Positions 48,021-58,453 of a stretch of DNA of 64,000 bases are shown piece by piece (position 1 is the first letter of the stretch; the number at the start of each line of letters is the position of its first letter). The notes under the pieces are model-generated. The model was not told the origin of the DNA, did not search any database, and was given only the letters and a program-made list of their open reading frames with translations. The stretch comes from Oscillospiraceae bacterium. GTDB lineage: Bacteria > Bacillota > Clostridia > Christensenellales > QALW01. The stretch covers positions 1,186,001-1,250,000 of the forward strand of contig CP091722.1 of the NCBI GenBank assembly GCA_022009755.1. Direction: 5' to 3'. Made by a program: the position numbers and the translations under genes.

Positions 48021-51000
48021 TCAGTTCTCTCTTCTGCGGCGAAGCACATAGGCTGCTGCAAGGCACACAAGGGAGCCTGCCGCCATCAGCATATATACTG
48101 CCGTGTCGGTATCCGCAGTATCCTGCGAGGGATCCAGCTCCCAAACGCCGGTATAAACCGAGTTTCCGACCACTGTGTAAACCGTGTTTTCGTCCACGGT
48201 GTTTCCGGCCTCATCCTTCCATACGAGCTTGTAGCCCTTACGGCTTGCCGTGGGGAACTCTCCCACCTTTTCTCCGTAGATAACGGCTTTTTCGGTAAAG
48301 CTGAGGGACGCATCCTCCGCATTAAAGGTGATGCTGTACTCATTTGCCTTCCACTGCGCATAAAGCGTAGCGCTTACCATGCCGTTGCCGTTATCCTGCG
48401 CAAAGACATATTCGTCCTGTGCGTTATAGCTTTCTCCGGAGCCGTCAGATGCCGTGTTCCAGCCTATAAAGGTGTAGCCCTCACGGGTGATCTCCTTTGC
48501 GCCGTCCACGGTGATGCTGCTTTCCTTGGTGGTATCAAAAGCCTCCTGTGCATCGGCGCCGTTGTAGTTGTAAATAAGCGTATTGTCCGCTTTTTCCACT
48601 GTAAGGGTGATGGCGGCATTTGCAATTACCTTTTCGTTTTCCGTTACCACCGTGCTGTTCTCCGCGTTTGTAACGCTGAGCACAACGCTGTAATTGCCGC
48701 TGTCGGAAACATTGCCCGCAAGGGAAAGGGTTTTGCCGTTTGCGCCCTCGATAAGCACGCCGTCCTTATACCACTGGTAGCTGTATGCAAGGCCATCATA
48801 CTCATCGTGCACCGCCGTAAGCGTTCTGCCGGCGGCATCAAACACGCTTGATTCGCGATCCGCCGTTATGCTCACAGACGCCTGTGCAATGCTGCGCTTA
48901 AGGAATATGGTGTGTTTGCCCGCAATGCTCACCACGGACTCTGCGTCAATGCGGATATTGCTTACTCCATCCTCCGTCACAAGATACCAGCCGTCCTCGG
49001 TGTAGCCCGCACGCGCGCTGCTGATTATAACATCGCCGTAAGGTGTGCCGTATACCACATCCACATCCTCAAGCTCTGCCCCGCCGTTGGAATCGCGCAC
49101 CAGCGTATAGCTGTTTGCCGTCCATTTTGCGGTGTAGGTCGCATCCTCGTAAACCGTCTGTGCAGCCGCAGGCTCCCAGCCCGCAAAGGTGTAGCCCTCG
49201 CGCGCCGGGTACCGCTGAAGGCAGGAGTTTCCGCACCGTTGCGCACGGTATAGCTCTGCTCCTCAAATGCCTCGCCGTTTACACCGTCAACATATTTAAC
49301 GGTGCGCTCAAGCTTCAGGTTTACCTTGATGAAGTTTGCAACGGCAGCGGTGATATTGCCCGTGGGCTTGCCGTTAATCAGCGTGGTCCAGCTGTTTCTG
49401 CCCTGATACTTGCCCCAGTAAAGGGTGAGGGTCTGCTCTGCGGGGCGCGCTTCATTGAAGCTGTAACTCCAATCGCCCTTCCACAGCGGCCAGTTTTTAT
49501 CGCTTGTGCTGCCGCCGAAGGCCTTGTTTGTGTTGAACACATTCCGCGCTGCCGCTTCGAATTTATCACCTGAGATAAAGTAGAAGGTTACGGTGGTGGT
49601 GTATCCTATTACATCATTGCCCTCCACCTCGCCGATGACATATTTTACGCCCTTTGCCTTTATAGTAGGTGCGCACGATGACATCTCGCTGCCGGGATTG
49701 AAGGTCTCGGTGCCCTCGGCATAGGCTCTGATATTCATCTTGTCAACAGCCGTTTTTGTTATGTTTCTGGGCTTGTTCTTTGTGCTGGGCGTCCATACCG
49801 CCTTATAAACCGCATTCTGCGTTACGGTTCCGGCCACCTCCGGCTCCCATCCGACAAAATCGTAGTTCGTGCGCGTCGGGGTGCCGCTGAAACCAGGAGT
49901 TGCATCGCCCGGCTTTGCATAGTGTATCTGATCGGGGAATATCTCCTCATCGTCCACGCCGTCGGTATATGTAATGCTGTACTGCCTTGCAACATAAAGC
50001 ACCTTGCCCTGCTTGGAGGTTTCGCCCTCAAGATAAGAGGAGCTGTCCACCGTCCAGCCGGAGCCGTCCTGCTTGTAGTTCACCTTGTCGCCTATATACT
50101 TGAGCTTGTATACAAAATTCGAGGTTGTCTTTACGGTATCAATTCTGTATGCCGGCTCACCCGTGTACTTCTCATTGAATTTTTCCGCATATGCCGCCGG
50201 ATCAATTTTAAGCTCGCACCAGAAATCGCCGTTTTCATCCTTGGTCACCTCTCCGAAGGTGTAGGTTCCCTCTGTAAGATATCTGAAATAGGTAATTTCA
50301 AATTTGGTTTCATCCAGCGAATCAATAACTCTTATCGCCGTGGTGCTGCCCAGATAATTCTTGAACGAGCCTCCGATAGTGGGCGCAGACGGAGCGGTGG
50401 CGCACCACACATCTATAAACTGTTCTCCGTCCGGCATCCACAGGCCGGTCACCTCGCTGCCTGCGGAATTGGTGCCGGTGGCAGTAGGCTTCCATACCAG
50501 CCTTATAAGCTCTGTGCGAACGGTAGCTCCGTCCTTGTCGGTGTGATAGTGGTTCTTTCCCCACACCTTGTTGGGGCACTTGGTGCCGAAGGAAAGCAGG
50601 GTCTGAACATTTGTTATCTTCGCAGTTGCTGTATAAACACCGCGCGTCTGATCAAATATAACATCGTTGTTGTAGGTTATATAGCTGCCGCCGTTGCTGA
50701 TCTGATCCGTATGTGCAGGGTCCGCCGTGCAGCGGAAACTGAACAGATCCTTTAACACCGTGCCCTTTGCAGGCTTGTCCGGCACGGTCTTGCCCCATTT
50801 GGCAGTGTATACGGTGTCCCCTCCAACATATGCGCTCACATCGGGATTCCAGCCCGCAAAGGTGTAGTCCTCTCTTTCGCAGGTGCCGTTAAACGCAGGA
50901 GTGGCTGCACCCTTATAGGTGTTGTAAGCCTGATCCGCAAACACCTCGCCGTCTGCACCGTCGGTATATTTTACCGTGCAGGGCAGTACGGCGTTTACCT

Positions 51001-52263
51001 TTATGATATTGGCAACCGCTGCGGTATTGTTCTCCGCAAGAGTGCCGTTTTCATAAACGGCCTGCCAGTGGCCGGAATCCTCGCCGTCGCTTATCCATTT
51101 AAGGCGCAGCGTCTGCTCCGCCGCACGGGCAGCGCCGTTTGCCGCCGAGCCGGTATATTCGCCGAAATAATAGCTCCAGTCGCCCTTCCAGCCGTCCCAG
51201 CCCTCCAGCGCTTCCAGATGGCTGTCCGTGTTAAGGCTTTCGCGAAGTGCCGCTTCAAAAGCATCGCCCGATGCAAACCGGAAGGTAACGGTGGTGTACC
51301 AGTCGCCGTTTGCGTCCTTCTCAACCTCGCCTATGGTGTAGGCAACGCCCTTTGCGCCCAGCGCCGGAGTGAGGGACAGCATCTCCGAAAGCCCATTGAT
51401 TCCGTTCCCACGGCATAAACGCGTATCTTCATGCCTTCAACATCGGCCGAGGTTATGTTCTCCGGCTTTTTATCAACAACCGGTGTTTCATCCTCCGTCC
51501 ATTTCGCGGTGTATACCGCATCCGCCGTCACCTTCTGTGCCGGCTCCGGATCCCAGCCCGCAAAGGTATAGCCCGCGCGCACGGGAGTGCCGTTAAAGGC
51601 GGGAGTCGCCGCACCGTTGGCCACGGTGTAGCTCTGCTCCGGGAAGGCCTCTCCGTTCACGCCGTCGGTATACTTCACGGTTCTGAAAAGGGAAAGCTCC
51701 ACAATTATAACCTTTGCAGTGCCTCCCGGCAAATTGCCCGCAAAGCTGCCGTTTGCATATCTTGCCGACCACTTGGTGCCGTTCCACAGCAGCTTTACCG
51801 TCTGCTCCGCCGGACGGGCCGATGTGAAATTATATCCCCACGCGCCCTGCCAGCTTGCAGAAGCCTTATTTTTAATAAGCCCCTTGACCTTTGTTTCAAA
51901 GGCATCGCCCGGAACAAAGCGGAAGGTAACAGTTGTGCTGTAACCCGAGGCGTCGTCGCCCTGAAGCTCGCCTATTGTGTAGTCAAGCCCGCTTGCCGTT
52001 GCCTCAGAGTTGTAGGAAATGCCGTTTGCATAGAATTTAATCGACATTTTTGCAACATCGGCATCCGTAATATTTGCCGGGGCGTTATCCTGTGTGCCGT
52101 CTGCCGAAGGCTCCGCAGCGTCGCCGAGGCTGCTTTTTGCCTCGGCCGCCGCGCCGTTAATGGCATAAGCGGTAAATGTCGACGATGCCAGCATGCAAAC
52201 AAACAGCATTACGGAAAGCACACATGTCAATGCTCTTTTTCTGCTCTTACTCATCTTGCTCAT
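48021..52263 (-). CDS. Large repeat-built surface protein with InlB_B/Flg_new repeats, frameshifted
   Basis: Three frames join into about 1,414 residues. An N-terminal signal peptide (ALTCVLSVMLFVCMLASS, cut near AYA) is followed by four blocks of about 200-330 residues. Most blocks start with an NIT..DV..M.I..YA.GTE domain, continue with YTIGEV and TVTFRF..GD.FE, and end in a Listeria-Bacteroides repeat (KYTDGVNGE to AGW.P....VYTAKW). An Ig-like part (YSYQWYKDGVLIEGANG) and further InlB-type repeats follow. The C-terminus is a hydrophobic helix plus RRRREN; no LPXTG is seen, so it may be membrane-anchored. One base is missing near 51385 and one C near 49210. Probably an adhesin. Confidence 0.8.
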
Positions 52264-52330
52264 TCTCCATTCCTCAAAAAATCGATAAAAGCATATAATA
52301 TTGATAGGTTATACTTTCATCTTGTGCGAA

Positions 52331-52360
52331 ATTGTACTCCCATGTGTTTTTCTTAGTCAA
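52331..52360 (-). promoter_or_regulatory. SigA-type promoter of the surface protein gene
   Basis: On the minus strand TTGACT (52355-52360), 18-base spacer, TACAAT (52331-52336), about 68 bases before the start. Confidence 0.65.
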
Positions 52361-52990
52361 GCGAAAAATGCAAGATTTTTTGATACAAAATTCAAATTTA
52401 TATTTTTTTAGCGATATATATTATGTTTTTGCACCTAAATGCAGAGAAATATTAAATTTTATGCAAGTTATGATTTGATTCCTGCATTTTTTTGCAGTGA
52501 TAAATATGCAGCCCGTTCATGCGGAATTTCGGTGGAAAAACCATTGCCGTGAATGCCATTATGCAAAAGTGATATGGAGATATGTATTAAAATAAATAAG
52601 GCCGTACACCCCTTAAAGGTCCTGTATATACGAAGCTTATTATCGGGCACGCCCTTCCCGTTTAGTATCCGTTTTGTGCCGTGACAAGCATAAAAAAACG
52701 GCGCTTCTCCGACAGTATCGGAAAAACACCGTTTTTTTATTTCTGTTTTGTATTGATTTTTAGCAAAGTCATCCGGCTTCACCGGCACAAAAAAGCGAAA
52801 TCGACTCACGCCGGAACTCAAAGCCGCACAAGTTTACATATGAACACACAAGCATATCTTCGCAGCAGCCGCAGTTTTTTACCGCGATTCACTGTAAGCC
52901 GCTTGCCGAAGGCCGCAGCCGCAACGGTTTATCCGCTCTTCAGTATATGCCCGTATGCCCCCATGTGCATATATTGCTTGACGACCGCAC
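52361..52990. other. Gene-free stretch with an interrupted hairpin and flanking inverted repeats
   Basis: No supportable gene. At 52690-52740 ATAAAAAAACGG pairs with CCGTTTTTTTAT, and inside it TCCGA pairs with TCGGA, a two-part hairpin that could end transcription on either strand (mrp on the right). Outside it, TTTTGTGCCGTGA (52672-52684) is nearly the inverse of TCACCGGCACAAAA (52779-52792), giving a structured unit of about 120 bases. Further right, short alternating purine-pyrimidine runs (around 52962-52974) precede the mrp stop. Confidence 0.5.
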
Positions 52991-53824
52991 TTACAGCGTT
53001 TCCGCCTTATCCACCGCCGCTTCAAGATAGTTCCCCTCAAAAAGTTCTATAAGACCGCTGTCGCAGGCCTTGGCCGTTTTGGGGTCAATGGGCAGCCTTC
53101 CCAGCAGCGCCAGCCCGTATTGGCGGCAGATGCTGTCAATATGGCTTTCGCCGAACACCTTTATTTCCTTTCCGCAATCGGGGCACACGGCATAGCTCAT
53201 GTTTTCCACAACGCCCATTATCGGCACATGCATCATGTTGGCCATCTTTACCGCCTTCTCCACTATCATGGATACCAGCTCCTGCGGCGAGGTGACCACT
53301 ATTATTCCGTCTAACGGAATGGACTGGAACACCGTCAGCGGCACATCGCCTGTTCCCGGAGGCATATCCACCAGCAAAAAGTCGATATCCTTCCACACCA
53401 CCTCGGTGTAGAACTGCTTTACCGCGCCGGCAATCACGGGGCCGCGCCACACCACGGGGTCCGTGTCGCTTTCCAGCAGCAGGTTTATGCTCATTACATC
53501 AATGCCCGTTTTGGTGGTTACGGGATAAATATACTCTCCGTCCCCTTCCGCGTGCCCTGTAAGCCCGAACGCCTTGGGAATGGAGGGGCCGGTTATGTCT
53601 GCATCCAGTATTCCCACCTTATGACCGCGGCGGGAAAGCAGCACCGCCATAAGCGAAGTAACCAGGCTCTTGCCCACTCCGCCCTTGCCGCTCATTACTC
53701 CGATGGTCTTTTTTATGCTGCTTTTGGAGTTCAGCTTCTCCTTCATGTCCTTAAGCTCCTGCTGCTTATCGCGTGATGCGCAGCTTTCCCCGCAGGAAGA
53801 GCAATCATGCGTACATTCGCTCAT
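52991..53824 (-). CDS. Mrp/NBP35 family iron-sulfur carrier ATPase
   Basis: A 277-residue P-loop ATPase. Four Cys near the start (CTHDCSSCGESC) may hold a cluster; the deviant Walker A GVMSGKGGVGKS (about 43-54) is typical of the family; Walker B LLVDMPPGTGD and the CPDC pair (as YAVCPDCGKE) for bridging cluster binding are present. It is thought to assemble or carry iron-sulfur clusters. The start at 53824 follows GGAGAGG; a longer in-frame start (53890) is rejected. A perfect-consensus promoter lies at 53930. Confidence 0.9.
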   Translation of the reverse strand: MSECTHDCSSCGESCASRDKQQELKDMKEKLNSKSSIKKTIGVMSGKGGVGKSLVTSLMAVLLSRRGHKVGILDADITGPSIPKAFGLTGHAEGDGEYIYPVTTKTGIDVMSINLLLESDTDPVVWRGPVIAGAVKQFYTEVVWKDIDFLLVDMPPGTGDVPLTVFQSIPLDGIIVVTSPQELVSMIVEKAVKMANMMHVPIMGVVENMSYAVCPDCGKEIKVFGESHIDSICRQYGLALLGRLPIDPKTAKACDSGLIELFEGNYLEAAVDKAETL

Positions 53825-53929
53825 CTGTGACACCTCTCCGCCCCGTTTGCGGAGTTTTCCTTCCGTAATTTTTCCGTTACCCCGGAGCACGCAGACGCTT
53901 TCCCGTCGGCACCTTCGGAGTGTCAGAAA

Positions 53930-53958
53930 ATTATACCCCCGCGCCGGCCTTTTGTCAA
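53930..53958 (-). promoter_or_regulatory. Consensus SigA promoter of the mrp gene
   Basis: On the minus strand TTGACA (53953-53958), exactly 17 bases, TATAAT (53930-53935): a perfect match at both hexamers. Confidence 0.85.
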
Positions 53959-54023
53959 TACCGCAGGCCGCGGCGCGGTATATGCCGTCCTTTATGCAGG
54001 CGCACCGGCAGCAGAATTTTTCG

Positions 54024-54737
54024 CTATTCCACCAGCCTGCCGATATCCCGCCTGAGCCTTTTTATTATGCGCTTTTCAAGCCGTGATATGTACGACTGCG
54101 ATATCCCCAGCCTTTCCGCCACCTCCTTTTGCGTCAGCTCCTTTTTCCCCGCAAGTCCGAAGCGCATTTCCATTATCTCTCTTTCCCGTTTGGTCAAAAG
54201 GGTAAGCGCCTCCCTCAGAAGCTGCTTTTCCGTTTCCTGCTCTATGCCGCGGTTCACAACATCGGCCTCCGTGCCCAGCACATCGCTTAAAAGCAGCTCA
54301 TTTCCGTCCCAGTCCACATTCAGGGGCTCGTCAAAGGAAACCTCGCAGCGGCTGCGGCTGCTGCGGCGCAGAAACATGAGTATCTCGTTTTCTATGCACC
54401 TTGAAGCATAGGTGGCCAGCTTTATTTTGCGGTCCATATTATATGTGTTTACCGCCTTAATAAGCCCTATTGTGCCTATTGATATAAGATCCTCCAGGGT
54501 TACCGGCGTATTTTCAAAGCGCTTTGCAATGTACACCACCAAGCGCAGATTGTGCTCAATAAGCATCGAGCGCGCCTGAGCCGACCCCTTGGCGTGCTTT
54601 TCCAGCCACATCCGCTCCTCCTGAGGCGAAAACGGCGCCGGGAGGGATTCCCCGCCCCCTATGTAAAACACCTCCTCCCCCGTTTTACCCGTGCAGCCCA
54701 GCCATTTCAGTATCACAGCGGCAGCTTTCATGTCCAT
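54024..54737 (-). CDS. sigE: Sporulation sigma factor SigE
   Basis: A 237-residue sigma-70 factor of the sporulation class. The N-terminal pro-sequence ends near VFYIGGGESLPAP, the known processing region in pro-SigE. Region 2: LIEHNLRLVVYIAKRFENT, DLISIGTIGLIKAVNTY and KLATYASRCIENEILMFLR; region 4: REREIMEMRFGL, KEVAERLGISQSYISRLEKR. It directs early mother-cell gene expression in sporulation. spoIIGA lies directly upstream and overlaps by 10 bases. Confidence 0.95.
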   Translation of the reverse strand: MDMKAAAVILKWLGCTGKTGEEVFYIGGGESLPAPFSPQEERMWLEKHAKGSAQARSMLIEHNLRLVVYIAKRFENTPVTLEDLISIGTIGLIKAVNTYNMDRKIKLATYASRCIENEILMFLRRSSRSRCEVSFDEPLNVDWDGNELLLSDVLGTEADVVNRGIEQETEKQLLREALTLLTKREREIMEMRFGLAGKKELTQKEVAERLGISQSYISRLEKRIIKRLRRDIGRLVE

Positions 54738-55594
54738 TCCTCCTGTCTGTCCAAATTAACAAGCGCGGCGCAGCCGGCAAAGCTTGCCGACCTGCACAGC
54801 GCTACCACGCACCTGTACCGGCTGCCGTTCACAAGGCACAGCCGGGGCTCAAAGCCGTAAAGCGCTCCGCTTCCGCCCAAGGAGCGGTATGCAATCGGAT
54901 ATATCCTTTCCTGCTGCGGCTCGCCGCCCTCCGCCTTTGCTCCGTCTGCCCCCGGCGCCCATGCGCCCGGTACCTGCTCGCAGCCTAAGGCATACAGCAC
55001 GGCGGGAGGGGCCGCCTCCGCTACTGCCTCCGCCCGCGCAATGATCACCGGCAGCCCGCTGACAGGCTCGGTAAGCAGGTTTCCGCTGTCCCGCAGCGCC
55101 GTAAGCCTTGCCTCGCCCCGCGCCGTCTTTATGTACACCCGCACCCTCTTCCGGCTGCGCGCAAGCCTTCTTAAAATTACTGCGGCAAGGGCTGCCGCAC
55201 AAAAAAACAGCACGGAAGCAAAGCTTGCGGCATATACGCCGGAGGGCATGCCCAAAAAGCGCTCCGATATTTTTACAAGCGGCTCCTGCGCAAGCCACGC
55301 ACAGACGGCCAGCCCCGCCGATAGCGCACACACCCACGAAACGGCGCCCGCCTCCAAGGCGGCAGCCCCGGCAAGCAGGCACAGGGCAAACAGTCCGCCC
55401 CCCGCCGGCCCCGCAATATCCGGCGCCAAATGCGAAAGCCCCGCCGAATACAGCGCCGCACAGCCCATAAGCCCCGCCGCCGGAATTATCCGCGCGGGCT
55501 TTCCGCTGCCGAGAACCGCCGTCACGCACATATAAAGCGCCGCGGCAAAAATAAAACCCGCCGCCGCCTCCGTCAACAGCTCACGCGGCAACAC
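54728..55594 (-). CDS. spoIIGA: Sporulation sigma-E factor processing peptidase SpoIIGA
   Basis: A 288-residue membrane protein with about five N-terminal helices and a C-terminal aspartic-protease-like domain whose active Asp is in ALRDSGNLLTEPVSGLPV (about 164-181). SpoIIGA cleaves the pro-sequence of SigE after a signal from the forespore. The sequence is very Ala-rich. It overlaps sigE, the standard spoIIG operon. No clear Spo0A box was recognised upstream. Confidence 0.93.
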   Translation of the reverse strand: MLPRELLTEAAAGFIFAAALYMCVTAVLGSGKPARIIPAAGLMGCAALYSAGLSHLAPDIAGPAGGGLFALCLLAGAAALEAGAVSWVCALSAGLAVCAWLAQEPLVKISERFLGMPSGVYAASFASVLFFCAAALAAVILRRLARSRKRVRVYIKTARGEARLTALRDSGNLLTEPVSGLPVIIARAEAVAEAAPPAVLYALGCEQVPGAWAPGADGAKAEGGEPQQERIYPIAYRSLGGSGALYGFEPRLCLVNGSRYRCVVALCRSASFAGCAALVNLDRQEEWT

Positions 55595-55769
55595 TCCCGC
55601 CCCTTTCCCTGCTTTTGCTTTTTGTTCCTTCGCGTTTGATTATAGCTTTGTCCGCGCAAAAAAGCTGTTGAGCGCAAACGCAATATTTGCACAACCCTGC
55701 CGAAAAACCGGCGTTCTTTTCCCGTAACGGGCTTTAACCGCTTTATAGCCGTCCTTAAGCAATTACCGC

Positions 55770-55799
55770 TTGACAAAACGCACGGGCTTATAGTATCAT
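55770..55799 (+). promoter_or_regulatory. SigA-type promoter of ylxM-ffh
   Basis: TTGACA (55770-55775), 18-base spacer, TATCAT (55794-55799), about 65 bases before the ylxM start. Confidence 0.75.
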
Positions 55800-55864
55800 A
55801 CGCCTGTAAAGTTAATTCGCTTTACAGCACTGCCGGCACTTCCCGTCCGGCAACGGAGGCAGAC

Positions 55865-56218
55865 ATGGAATCGGACGATCTTACCGGCAGCATACTGCTG
55901 CTTGATATATACGGCGGTCTGCTTACAACTCGGCAGCGCGAGCTTATCAAGCTGCATCTGGAGGAGGACCTCTCTTTGGGCGAAATCGCCGCGATGGAGG
56001 GCATATCCCGTCAGGGCGTAAGGGACAGCATCGTAAAGGGCATGCGAATAATGAACAATGCCGAGCAGCAGCTTGGCCTGCTTGATAAAGAGCTGCGCCT
56101 GCGCGCGCTGCTTAACCTTATGAAAGGATGCCGCGGCCGCCGCATACGCCGCCGAAATGGAAAGAATACTCTTCCAGTCGGGGCCCGACGAGCTTTAGCC
56201 TCACGGCGCGGCGCATAA
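55865..56218 (+). CDS. ylxM: YlxM/p13-like helix-turn-helix protein (SRP-associated)
   Basis: A 117-residue UPF0122 (YlxM) protein with a sigma-region-4-like helix-turn-helix: LTTRQRELIKLHLEEDLSLGEIAA (as LTTRQRELIKLH and LSLGEIAAMEGISRQGVRD). It is always found before ffh and is linked to the signal-recognition particle. The last ~30 basic residues (RGRRIRRRNGKN...) are unusual and may result from a frameshift near 56130. GGAGG precedes the ATG. Followed by ffh after 39 bases. Confidence 0.85.
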   Translation: MESDDLTGSILLLDIYGGLLTTRQRELIKLHLEEDLSLGEIAAMEGISRQGVRDSIVKGMRIMNNAEQQLGLLDKELRLRALLNLMKGCRGRRIRRRNGKNTLPVGARRALASRRGA

Positions 56219-56257
56219 AAGTTTTTATCCGAGTTTTTTCTTTGAAAGGCAGCAATT

Positions 56258-57582
56258 ATGGCTTTTGATTCTCTTTCCGAAAAACTGCAAAGCGTATTCA
56301 AAAAGCTCACCGGCAAGGGCAGGCTGACCGAGGCCGATGTAAAGGAGGCTATGCGCGAGGTGCGCATGGCTCTTCTGGAGGCGGATGTCAACTACGGTGT
56401 GGCCAAGGATTTCTGCGCCGCGGTTTCCAAAAAAGCCGTGGGCAGCGATGTTCTTTCCAGCCTCACTCCGGGGCAGCAGGTAATAAAGCTTGTGCACGAG
56501 GAGCTTATAACCCTCATGGGCGGCTCCGCCGCAAGGCTTGCGGTATCCCCGCACCGCCCACGGTAATAATGCTCTGCGGCCTTCAGGGTGCCGGTAAAAC
56601 CACCATGTGCGGCAAGCTTGCCGGATGGCTCAAAAAGCAGGGCAAGCGCCCGCTGCTTGTAGCCTGCGATATTTACCGCCCCGCCGCCATAAGCCAGCTT
56701 CAGGTGGTGGCAAAGGCCTTTGATGTGCCCGTGTTTGAAAAGGGCACGCAGGACCCGGTAAAAACCGCTTCCCAAGCCGTTGCCTATGCCAAAAGCTATC
56801 AGTACGACACCGTACTTATCGACACCGCCGGGCGGCTGCATATAGATTCCGAGCTTATGGACGAGCTGCACCGCATGGAAAAGGCCGTTCATCCCGCCGA
56901 AATACTGCTTACCGTGGACGCCATGACGGGTCAGGACGCAGTGAATGTTGCCAAAAGCTTCGACGAGCAGCTGCCCCTTACCGGCGTTTTGCTTACAAAG
57001 CTGGACGGCGACACCCGCGGCGGCGCCGCCTTAAGCGTAAAGGCCGTCACTGGCAAGCCCATAAAATTCTGCGGCATAGGCGAAAAAATAAGCCTTGACT
57101 GCATTGAGCCCTTCTATCCCGACAGAATGGCCTCGCGCATACTGGGAATGGGCGATGTGCTCTCCCTTATAGAAAAAGCGCAGGAGGCCGTGGACGAGGC
57201 GGCGGCAGCCAAGCTGGAGCAGCGGCTTAAAAACCAGCAGTTCGACCTTCAGGATTATCTTGAACAGCTTGAGCAAATGAAAAAAATGGGCAGCATATCC
57301 GATCTTTTGGGAATGATGCCCGGCGTGGACAAAAGCAAGATACGCCCCGAAGATATAGACATGAAGCGCTTCGACCGCATGGCCGCCATCATCCGCTCCA
57401 TGACGGCAAAGGAGCGCCGCAATCCCGGCATTATAAACGGCTCCAGACGGCGCCGCATTGCAGCCGGCAGCGGCACCACCGTGCAGGAGGTCAACATACT
57501 TCTGCGCCAATTCGAGCAGACGCGCGAAATGATGAAGCGCTTCGGCAAAATGAAAAAGGGCCGCATGAGAATGCCGTTTTGA
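56258..57582 (+). CDS. ffh: Signal recognition particle GTPase Ffh, frameshifted
   Basis: Two frames give 441 residues, the usual Ffh length. N domain (MAFDSLSEKLQSVFKKLTGK), G domain with GLQGAGKTT, DTAGRLH, TKLDGDTRGG and the closing DVLSLIEKAQ; M domain with MKKMGSISDLLGMMPG and the methionine-rich EMMKRFGKMKKGRMRMPF (RNA-binding SGSGTTVQEVN is AGSGTTVQEVN here). One C is missing from a CCCC run near 56550. Ffh is essential, so this break is almost certainly a sequence error. It targets membrane proteins co-translationally. Confidence 0.96.
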
Positions 57583-57705
57583 CGGCTTCACGCCTAAAAA
57601 ACGGCTCTGCGTCAAAACAAAAAAAGTAAATAAAGCAAATAAAATCGGTATTTTCGCAATAAATGCGTTAATATAACAATTGAGTTTACGGGAGGTGCAT
57701 ACAAA

Positions 57706-57948
57706 ATGGTAAAGATCAGATTGACCAGACACGGCGCAAAGAAGAACCCCTTCTATCGCATCGTGGTTGCCGACGGACGCTATCCGCGCGACGGACGCAA
57801 TATCGCTATACTGGGCTATTACAACCCTCTTACCGAGCCGGCGGAAATCAAGGTTGACGCCGAGGAGGCAAAGAAGTGGCTGGCTAACGGCGCTCAGCCC
57901 TCTGAGACCGTTAAAAAGCTGTTCAAGAAGACCGGCGTGATCGACTGA
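57706..57948 (+). CDS. rpsP: 30S ribosomal protein S16
   Basis: An 80-residue protein with the S16 signature MVKIRLTRHGAKKNPFYRIV followed by RDGRNIAILGYYNP. Structural protein of the small subunit. GGGAGG precedes the ATG. Part of the conserved ffh-rpsP-khpA-rimM-trmD order. Confidence 0.98.
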   Translation: MVKIRLTRHGAKKNPFYRIVVADGRYPRDGRNIAILGYYNPLTEPAEIKVDAEEAKKWLANGAQPSETVKKLFKKTGVID

Positions 57949-58060
57949 CAGATACCGTCGGGTCCTGCCGTGATACCGATTGCAGATTCGGCACGGTAAA
58001 ACTGCGGGCGCTAATCCGGACGAAAGGAAGCCCTTGCTTACAGGGGCGCGGTTTTTTCTC

Positions 58061-58288
58061 ATGGAGGAACTGGTTAGATACATTGTGACCAGTCTTGTTT
58101 CCAAGCCCGAGCAGGTTGATATCCGCCGGGTGGATACCGAGGCCGGCTGCACCATCGAGGTGCGCGTGGCTCCGGAGGACATGGGCAAGATAATCGGCAG
58201 ACAGGGACGCATTGCCCGTGCGATACGCACGGTTGTAAAAAGCGCCTCCGCTGCCTCCGGACAGAAGGTCACCGTGGAAATCATCTGA
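58061..58288 (+). CDS. khpA: KH-domain RNA-binding protein KhpA (YlqC)
   Basis: A 75-residue single KH domain: VRYIVTSLVSKPEQVDIR, then the RNA-binding loop MGKIIGRQGRIARAIRTVV. It binds RNA with KhpB and affects cell division and elongation in related bacteria. The ATG at 58061 starts a protein of standard length; an upstream in-frame ATG would add an unrelated 27-residue stretch. Confidence 0.93.
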   Translation: MEELVRYIVTSLVSKPEQVDIRRVDTEAGCTIEVRVAPEDMGKIIGRQGRIARAIRTVVKSASAASGQKVTVEII

Positions 58289-58453
58289 GAAAAGGGACAG
58301 CGCCGCAACGCGCTGTCGTTTTCTTTTTTCTGCGCGCCCTCCCGCCCGCCCACCCCGGGCGCGCAAAAGCATATTCCGAAAAATCGTGCATTTTGCGCTG
58401 CATCTGCACAAATGCACATGTGTACATATTATACGGAGATATTTTCAACCGCT

